Shown piece by piece: positions 58,707 through 64,000 of a stretch of DNA of 64,000 nucleotides. Made by a program: the position numbers and the translations under genes. The stretch comes from a beta proteobacterium CB (GTDB taxonomy: Bacteria > Pseudomonadota > Gammaproteobacteria > Burkholderiales > Burkholderiaceae), in NCBI GenBank assembly GCA_000342265.1, contig CP004348.1:124001-188000 (forward strand). Reading direction: 5' to 3'. Numbering within the stretch: position 1 is the first letter of the stretch; every line of letters starts with the position of its first letter. A model generated the notes under the pieces. The model was not told where the DNA came from. It ran no database searches and saw only the letters and a list, made by a program, of their open reading frames with translations.

Positions 58707-58967
58707 ATGGCACAGAAAAAAGGCGGCGGCTCGACACGAAATGGCCGCGACTCAGAATCGAAACGCTTAGGCGTTAAAGTTTTTGGCGGCGAGCAAATCA
58801 ACGCTGGCAGCATCATCATTCGTCAACGTGGTACACGAGTACATCCGGGTATGAACGTTGGTATTGGTAAGGATCACACTTTGTTTGCCTTAGTTGACGG
58901 ACAAGTGGAATTTGGCGTTAAGGGTGCTTTGAAGAAGGCCCAGGTTTCAGTTCTCCCGCGTTCATAA
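58707..58967 (+). CDS. rpmA: Ribosomal protein bL27
   Basis: An 86-residue large-subunit protein whose N-terminal tail reaches the peptidyl-transferase centre. [20 protein letters not shown] and [20 protein letters not shown] are diagnostic. AGGAG lies before its ATG. A strong terminator follows 57 bases later, before obg. Confidence 0.97.
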   Translation: MAQKKGGGSTRNGRDSESKRLGVKVFGGEQINAGSIIIRQRGTRVHPGMNVGIGKDHTLFALVDGQVEFGVKGALKKAQVSVLPRS

Positions 58968-59024
58968 GACGCCTGACTGAGACACGTTTGATTCAGATTT
59001 ATTCCGAATTTAACTCTTAGGAAC

Positions 59025-59050
59025 AGGCCTCGCTAAGCGAGGCCTTTTTT
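59025..59050 (+). terminator. Intrinsic terminator between rpmA and obg
   Basis: AGGCCTCGC (59025-59033) pairs perfectly with GCGAGGCCT (59037-59045) around a three-base loop, followed by a T run to 59050. A textbook terminator for the ribosomal-protein transcript. It ends five bases before the obg ATG, and its 3' arm contains the only GAGG near that start. Confidence 0.92.
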
Positions 59051-59054
59051 ATTC

Positions 59055-60149
59055 ATGAAATTTATAGACGAAGCTCGTATTGAAGTCATAGCTGGCCAAG
59101 GTGGCGCCGGGAGTGCCTCCATGCGCCGCGAAAAGTTTATCGAATTCGGTGGCCCCGATGGTGGTGACGGCGGAAAAGGCGGAAGCGTTTGGGCTACTGC
59201 TGATCGCAATATCAATACCTTGATTGACTATCGCTATGCTAAAACGCACACCGCTAAAAATGGTGAGCCTGGCCGTGGTGCTGATTGCTATGGTCGCGCA
59301 GGCGACGATATTGAGTTGCGTATGCCAGTTGGCACCATCATTTCTGATTACGAAACTGGTGAGCCGATTGCTGACTTAACTACCCATGGTGAGCGTCTTT
59401 GTTTAGCGCAAGGCGGTGTTGGTGGCTGGGGAAATATTCACTTTAAGAGTAGTACAAACCGCGCTCCTCGCCAAAAGACGAATGGCAAAGAGGGCGAGCG
59501 TCGCAAGCTCAAACTGGAATTAAAAGTATTGGCTGACGTTGGTTTGTTGGGTATGCCTAATGCAGGTAAATCGACTTTGATTACTGCTGTATCGAACGCG
59601 CGTCCAAAGATTGCAGACTATCCATTTACAACGCTACACCCGAATTTAGGGGTGGTACGTGTTGGTGCTGAGCGTAGCTTTGTGATTGCTGATATTCCAG
59701 GATTGATTGAGGGCGCCGCAGAAGGTGCAGGCTTAGGTCATCGCTTCTTAAGGCACTTGCAGCGTACTGGCGTACTTTTGCATTTAGTCGACATTGCGCC
59801 GTTTGATGACAATATTGATCCCGTGGCAGATGCTGTAGCTATCGTGAATGAATTGCGTAAGTACGATGAAGCTTTAGTAGAAAAGCCGCGCTGGTTGGTC
59901 TTGAACAAAGTCGACATGATTCCTGAGGAAGATCGCAAGAAAGTAGTTGCGGACTTTATTAAGCGGTTTAAGTGGAAGGGTCCTGTGTTTGAGATCTCAG
60001 CTTTAACAGGCTTGGGTTGCGATAAGCTGTGCTACTCATTGCAAGATTATTTAGACTCTATTCGTAAGGATAGGGATGATGAGGATGAGCGTGCTGCTGA
60101 CCCACGTTATCAAGAGCAAACTCCGCCAGAAGATAAAGCCCCAGATTAA
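59055..60149 (+). CDS. obgE: Ribosome-assembly GTPase Obg
   Basis: A 364-residue essential GTPase for 50S assembly and stress control. The glycine-rich Obg fold covers 1-158 ([20 protein letters not shown]); the GTPase domain has GMPNAGKS at 166-173, [17 protein letters not shown] and LNKVD. The C-terminal tail is short and acidic. A terminator hairpin lies immediately upstream, so expression may depend on read-through or on a start site beyond it. Confidence 0.96.
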   Translation: MKFIDEARIEVIAGQGGAGSASMRREKFIEFGGPDGGDGGKGGSVWATADRNINTLIDYRYAKTHTAKNGEPGRGADCYGRAGDDIELRMPVGTIISDYETGEPIADLTTHGERLCLAQGGVGGWGNIHFKSSTNRAPRQKTNGKEGERRKLKLELKVLADVGLLGMPNAGKSTLITAVSNARPKIADYPFTTLHPNLGVVRVGAERSFVIADIPGLIEGAAEGAGLGHRFLRHLQRTGVLLHLVDIAPFDDNIDPVADAVAIVNELRKYDEALVEKPRWLVLNKVDMIPEEDRKKVVADFIKRFKWKGPVFEISALTGLGCDKLCYSLQDYLDSIRKDRDDEDERAADPRYQEQTPPEDKAPD

Positions 60150-60178
60150 TCAGCAGTCATTTGAGATCCGTATTTGAT

Positions 60179-60961
60179 ATGAACACTCAGAAAGCTAAAC
60201 GAATCGTAGTGAAAGTAGGCTCAAGCCTTGTCACCAATAATGGTGAGGGCTTAGACCGTGCTGCAATTGGTATGTGGGCTGAACAAATGGCCGCCTTGTT
60301 AGCTTCTGGCCATGAGGTATTAATGGTGAGTTCTGGCGCAATTGCAGAGGGTATGCAACGGCTGGGTTGGTCTAAGCGTCCAACAGAAATTCATCAGCTA
60401 CAGGCTGCAGCTGCAGTTGGTCAAATGGGTTTGGTTCAGGTTTATGAGAGTTGTTTTGCGCGCTTTAATTTACGTAGCGCGCAAGTGCTGTTAACTAATG
60501 CAGATTTGGCACATGCAGAACGTAATGCGAATGCCAAGGCGACCTTGGATACCTTACTAAAGCTCGGCGTTGTTCCAATCATCAATGAAAACGATACCGT
60601 AGTTACCGATGAAATTAAATTTGGTGATAACGATAGCTTGGCGGCTTTAGTAACGAATCTAATTCATGCGGATTTGTTAGTGATCTTGACTGATCAAGGT
60701 GGATTATTTACTGCTGATCCGCGCCAGGATGCTTCTGCTACTTTGTTAAGCGATGCTACTGCTGGTGATCCTGCTTTAGAAAAGATGGCTGGTGGTGCTG
60801 CTAGCGAACTCAGCAAGGGCGGCATGTTGACCAAAGTGTTGGCTGCGAAAGTTGCCGCTCAAACAGGTGCTGCAACTGTCATTGCCTCTGGGCGTGAGCC
60901 TCAGGTTCTCACTCGATTGATGAGTGGCGAAAAAATTGGTACTTGTCTGACTGCTGCTTAA
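60179..60961 (+). CDS. proB: Glutamate 5-kinase, kinase domain only
   Basis: A 260-residue amino-acid kinase, first step of proline synthesis. KVGSSLVT near 12-19, [31 protein letters not shown] and the GGMLTK loop are all intact. E. coli ProB is 367 residues with a C-terminal PUA domain, which is missing here; the frame ends cleanly after [11 protein letters not shown] and the next bases encode no PUA remnant. ATG 60179 chosen over an upstream TTG at 60161. Follows obg by 29 bases. Confidence 0.93.
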   Translation: MNTQKAKRIVVKVGSSLVTNNGEGLDRAAIGMWAEQMAALLASGHEVLMVSSGAIAEGMQRLGWSKRPTEIHQLQAAAAVGQMGLVQVYESCFARFNLRSAQVLLTNADLAHAERNANAKATLDTLLKLGVVPIINENDTVVTDEIKFGDNDSLAALVTNLIHADLLVILTDQGGLFTADPRQDASATLLSDATAGDPALEKMAGGAASELSKGGMLTKVLAAKVAAQTGAATVIASGREPQVLTRLMSGEKIGTCLTAA

Positions 60962-60984
60962 GCGTCAAATTCAATCAATCTTTT

Positions 60985-61554
60985 TTAATTAATCACACCA
61001 AACGAGTTGGTGGGTTTTGTGCCGCCAGTAAACCCATTTGGATTCAGTGACTGAATAATATTTTTGATGTTCTTCTCTTGTGAGTTGAAGTTGCAGAATG
61101 CGCCCTGCGCTAATGCGGCCTGGTAACGATTTGGTGTGTGGTCTTTGATCGGGTTCCAGCTGGAAAGGGGATTCTCTTTCCAGACATTGGATTCAAAGGT
61201 GCCATAGAGGCGCCATTGGAAAGAGTCGCAACGAATACCTTCGTATTGAACTTGGCTGTTGCCATTCGGGCTCGTCAAAATAACGGTGTATCTGGTGATG
61301 CCATCGTTACCAATCAAAATAGAGTCGGTATCCACTGCAAACTTAAAAATAGTTTGTTGTGAGACATAAAAAGGCTGAATAGTTGCTTTATTAGGAGGGT
61401 TCAGTGGCATTGCGGTTGCACCCTCTTTGAAAACCATCGGTGCAAAAGGATCAACTCCGCTCTCCAGGGAATCGCCCGCACATCCTGCTAGGGCTAAGCT
61501 GATGGCTAAGCCAAGAATTGGAAGTCGAAGACTGGAAATAGAGAGTTTCATCAT
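60985..61554 (-). CDS. CNP1-like family lipoprotein
   Basis: A 189-residue probable lipoprotein: a signal peptide ([20 protein letters not shown], lipobox LAGC, Cys25) then a soluble domain that resembles the CNP1-like family ([25 protein letters not shown]). The family was named from a Neisseria protein and has no known activity. It commonly sits beside rppH and proB in Burkholderiales. Two ATGs start it; the first overlaps rppH by four bases. Confidence 0.75.
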   Translation of the reverse strand: MMKLSISSLRLPILGLAISLALAGCAGDSLESGVDPFAPMVFKEGATAMPLNPPNKATIQPFYVSQQTIFKFAVDTDSILIGNDGITRYTVILTSPNGNSQVQYEGIRCDSFQWRLYGTFESNVWKENPLSSWNPIKDHTPNRYQAALAQGAFCNFNSQEKNIKNIIQSLNPNGFTGGTKPTNSFGVIN

Positions 61555-62147
61555 GGCTTATCAGTAGGTTTTGCTTCTTTGGGCTCATCTTCTTCGCCCC
61601 CATATAGGGATTGAAATAAATCGAGTGGAGATCCCCAGGCAAGCTGTTGCATACGCATGCCGCGGGATAAGTAACGCGCAAGCTCGGAAAGGGCCAATTG
61701 GTAGACCTCTCGTTTGAAATCGATCACCGAGTCTAGTTGTATCCAAAAAGGAACCCAGCGCCAAGCATCAAATTCAGGGTGCTCTGAAGCGCGTAGATGA
61801 ATATCGCTGTCTAAACCCACTAAACGTAACAAAAACCAGATTTGTTTTTGGCCGCGATAACTAGCCCGATGAGTTTTAGAGGCATGTTGACGACGCAAGA
61901 ACTCCTCTGGGACGTCATAACGAAGCCAGTCCCTAGTTCGTCCAATAATTTGGACATGTTCTGGCAGCAAGCCAACTTCCTCATGCAATTCGCGGTACAT
62001 GGCCTGCTCTGGGCTCTCACCATGTTGAATCCCGCCCTGCGGGAACTGCCACGAATGCTGCCCAACGCGTTTTCCCCAGAAAACCTCGTTATGGCTATTG
62101 AGGAGGACTATGCCGACATTGGGTCGATACCCTTCACGGTCAAGCAT
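61551..62147 (-). CDS. rppH: RNA pyrophosphohydrolase RppH
   Basis: A Nudix enzyme of 198 residues that removes pyrophosphate from mRNA 5' ends and starts decay. [20 protein letters not shown] at the start, [20 protein letters not shown] and ELHEEVGL form the RppH-type Nudix box. The frame opens at 62216, but ATG 62147 matches the family start, has GAGG nine bases upstream and avoids overlap with proS. A C-terminal extension of about 30 residues is acidic and variable. Confidence 0.94.
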   Translation of the reverse strand: MLDREGYRPNVGIVLLNSHNEVFWGKRVGQHSWQFPQGGIQHGESPEQAMYRELHEEVGLLPEHVQIIGRTRDWLRYDVPEEFLRRQHASKTHRASYRGQKQIWFLLRLVGLDSDIHLRASEHPEFDAWRWVPFWIQLDSVIDFKREVYQLALSELARYLSRGMRMQQLAWGSPLDLFQSLYGGEEDEPKEAKPTDKP

Positions 62148-62197
62148 GAGATCGTGCCTCAAATCCTTTAAAATCAATGATTTGATTATATCCATAC

Positions 62198-63940
62198 ATG
62201 AAAGCTTCACAGTCATTTCTCGCCACGCTAAAAGAAGCCCCCTCCGACGCTGAGGTGGTTTCGCACAAACTCATGGTGCGCGCCGGTTTAATTCGCAAAC
62301 TCAGCGCAGGTATCTACAACTATTTACCTTTGGGTTTGAAGTCCATTCGCAAGGTTGAGAACATCATCCGCGAAGAAATGAATCGCGCAGGTGCAATTGA
62401 GTTGCTGATGCCAATGATTCAACCTGCAGAGTTGTGGCAGGAGACGGGTCGTTGGGAAAAGATGGGGCCAGAGTTGCTCCGCATTAAAGATCGTCATGAT
62501 CGTGACTTTTTAATTCAGCCGACCTCTGAAGAGGTGGTGACAGATTTAGCTCGCAACGAAATTAAGAGCTACAAACAGCTTCCAGTGAATTTCTATCAAA
62601 TCCAGACGAAGTTCCGTGATGAGCGTCGCCCACGTTTTGGAATCATGCGTGGGCGCGAGTTCAGCATGAAAGATGCTTATTCCTTTGATCGCGATGCTGA
62701 AGGGTTGAAGAAGTCCTATCAAACCATGTTTGATGCTTACACTCGCATCTTTAAGCGTATGGGCTTGAAATTCCGCGCAGTAACAGCCGATAACGGCGCG
62801 ATTGGTGGCTCAGGTAGTCAAGAATTTCATGTGATTGCCGATACTGGTGAAGATGCAATTGTGTATTGCCCAAACTCAGATTACGCCGCCAATCTTGAGG
62901 CTGCTGAGTCAGTCTCATTAATTGCGACACGCGGTGTTGCAACTATGGCCCTGACTAAGGTTGCAACGCCAAATCAAACAAACTGTGCTGAGGTTGCCAA
63001 GTTTTTAAACTTGCCGCTAGAGCAGACTGTGAAGTCATTGCTGTTTGCTGCTGATCAAGAAGAGGGTCCAGCGAAATTATTTATGGTGCTAGTGCGCGGT
63101 GACCATGAGCTCAATGAAATTAAGGCTAGCAAGATTCCTGGTATGGCGGAGTCACGCTTTGCTAGTGAAGCTGAAATCAAGCAAGCCTGTAATGCGCCAG
63201 CGGGATACTTAGGCCCCGTCGGAATTGCTGCTGATGTAACCATAGTTGCAGATCGTACTGTTGCTAATATGGCTGACTTTGTATGCGGTGCTAACGACGC
63301 CGGTCATCACTTAACTGGTGTGAATTGGGGTCGTGATTTGCCAGAGCCTTTGGTAATGGATTTACGTAATGCTGTAATCGGCGATCCTTCCCCTGATGGA
63401 AAGGGCGTTGTCGACATTTGCCGCGGTATTGAAGTGGGCCATGTATTTCAACTGGGTACGCGTTACTCCGAAGCGATGGGTTGCACTTACTTAGATCAGC
63501 AAGGCAAGGCACAGCCGATGGTGATGGGTTGTTATGGTATTGGCGTGACTCGTTTGCTTGGTGCTGCAATTGAGCAGGGCAATGATGAGCGTGGAATCAT
63601 TTGGCCGATTTCGATGGCGCCATTTGAAGTCGTAATCTGCCCAATGGGTTACGACAAATCCGAAGCGGTTAAAGTTGCCGCTGATCAATTGCATGATGAG
63701 TTAGTTGCTGCTGGAGTGGATGTGGTGTTGGACGACCGTGGCGAAAGACCTGGTGCGATGTTTGCTGATTGGGAACTGATTGGCGTTCCATTCCGTGTTG
63801 TGATTGGCGACCGTGGTTTGGCAGATGCACAAGTGGAATTCAAAGGCCGTACTGATGCTGAATCAGAAAATATTCCGCTGGCAGAAATTAAAGCAAAAGT
63901 GATTGCTGCAGTTGATACTGCTAAAAAACTCGTTTCTTAA
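62198..63940 (+). CDS. proS: Prolyl-tRNA synthetase
   Basis: A 580-residue class II synthetase of the bacterial type. [20 protein letters not shown] at the start, [59 protein letters not shown] (written in parts: motif 2 region), an editing insertion domain at about 225-395, and [18 protein letters not shown] as motif 3. A C-terminal anticodon-binding domain follows. Divergent from rppH across 50 bases. Confidence 0.97.
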   Translation: MKASQSFLATLKEAPSDAEVVSHKLMVRAGLIRKLSAGIYNYLPLGLKSIRKVENIIREEMNRAGAIELLMPMIQPAELWQETGRWEKMGPELLRIKDRHDRDFLIQPTSEEVVTDLARNEIKSYKQLPVNFYQIQTKFRDERRPRFGIMRGREFSMKDAYSFDRDAEGLKKSYQTMFDAYTRIFKRMGLKFRAVTADNGAIGGSGSQEFHVIADTGEDAIVYCPNSDYAANLEAAESVSLIATRGVATMALTKVATPNQTNCAEVAKFLNLPLEQTVKSLLFAADQEEGPAKLFMVLVRGDHELNEIKASKIPGMAESRFASEAEIKQACNAPAGYLGPVGIAADVTIVADRTVANMADFVCGANDAGHHLTGVNWGRDLPEPLVMDLRNAVIGDPSPDGKGVVDICRGIEVGHVFQLGTRYSEAMGCTYLDQQGKAQPMVMGCYGIGVTRLLGAAIEQGNDERGIIWPISMAPFEVVICPMGYDKSEAVKVAADQLHDELVAAGVDVVLDDRGERPGAMFADWELIGVPFRVVIGDRGLADAQVEFKGRTDAESENIPLAEIKAKVIAAVDTAKKLVS

Positions 63941-63959
63941 ACTCGAGCGTTTGTAGCTA

Positions 63960-64000
63960 TTATTTTTTAAAGAGTCCGCCAATACCCTTGGCGGCTCCTT
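63960..64000 (-). CDS. C-terminal end of an unidentified convergent gene, partial
   Basis: Reading the minus strand into the window gives GAAKGIGGLFKK and a TAA at 63960-63962, which looks like a real protein end. It is convergent with proS, 19 bases away. Only 12 codons are visible; the protein cannot be named. The same bases could instead be seen as a GC-rich hairpin (CCGCCAA at 63976-63982 with TTGGCGG at 63988-63994), but no T run is visible in the window. Confidence 0.4.
   Translation of the reverse strand, partial: GAAKGIGGLFKK

Noticed and set aside
1..64000. tRNA or rRNA genes, CRISPR arrays, IS elements or prophage
   Set aside because: No tRNA T-loop/acceptor pattern, no regularly spaced repeats, no transposase or integrase frame, and no terminal repeats were seen on reading. 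A tRNA or repeat finder was not run.

Overview
The window is a contiguous, gene-dense piece of a betaproteobacterial chromosome. Protein style and gene order point to Burkholderiales, most likely the genus Polynucleobacter or a close streamlined freshwater relative: rpe-trpEGDC, a full dcw cluster, lpxC-DciA-secA-argJ, pilBCD-coaE-zapD-mutT, rplU-rpmA-obg-proB-CNP1-rppH-proS. The genus is inferred from memory of gene content, not from a search. Most of the DNA is core genome. Intergenic gaps are short, and many neighbours overlap by 1 to 17 bases. I saw no rRNA, tRNA, CRISPR array, insertion sequence or prophage.

Layout. 1-0.4 kb: the left edge cuts a MazE/MazF-like toxin-antitoxin pair with a clear inverted-repeat operator. 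0.4-5 kb (minus): ubiH-like, dsbC, an M61 peptidase and ung. 5-7.2 kb: ychF, a perfect palindromic terminator, a winged-helix regulator and a divergent MASE1-like membrane protein. 7.2-11.8 kb (minus): rpe-trpE-trpG-trpD-trpC. 11.8-15.5 kb: apaG, mltA, an enoyl-CoA hydratase and an M20 amidohydrolase. 15.5-20.6 kb: biotin synthesis (bioA-bioF-bioD divergent from bioB), then coq7.

20.8-38.4 kb (plus) is the dcw cluster in classical order: mraZ, rsmH, ftsL, ftsI, murE, murF, mraY, murD, ftsW, murG, murC, ddlB, ftsQ, ftsA, ftsZ. It carries precursor synthesis from UDP-MurNAc through lipid II and the divisome that uses it. A peroxiredoxin, lpxC, a convergent DciA-like gene, secA, argJ, a DUF815 ATPase and a Nudix hydrolase follow. 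45.8-51.2 kb (minus) holds zapD, coaE, reduced pilD/pilC/pilB genes and a CorC/HlyC-type CBS protein.

51.2-57.3 kb is the least standard part: an Ogt-like methyltransferase, an isolated squalene/phytoene synthase, a sodium:solute symporter, a PanE-like reductase, an FAH-family protein and a GrdB-like protein with a Cys-X-X-Cys motif. 57.3-64 kb returns to core genes: ispB, rplU-rpmA (behind a consensus sigma-70 promoter), obg, a kinase-only proB, a CNP1-like lipoprotein, rppH and proS. A few codons of a convergent gene are at the right edge.

I do not see a clearly new multi-gene system. The best leads are small ones: the GrdB-like protein and its neighbours, the orphan squalene synthase, the reduced pilBCD set, a possible 37-codon antisense gene abutting mltA, the MraZ repeats over the dcw promoter, the obg start next to a terminator hairpin, and four convergent gene pairs that share stop codons in the same way.
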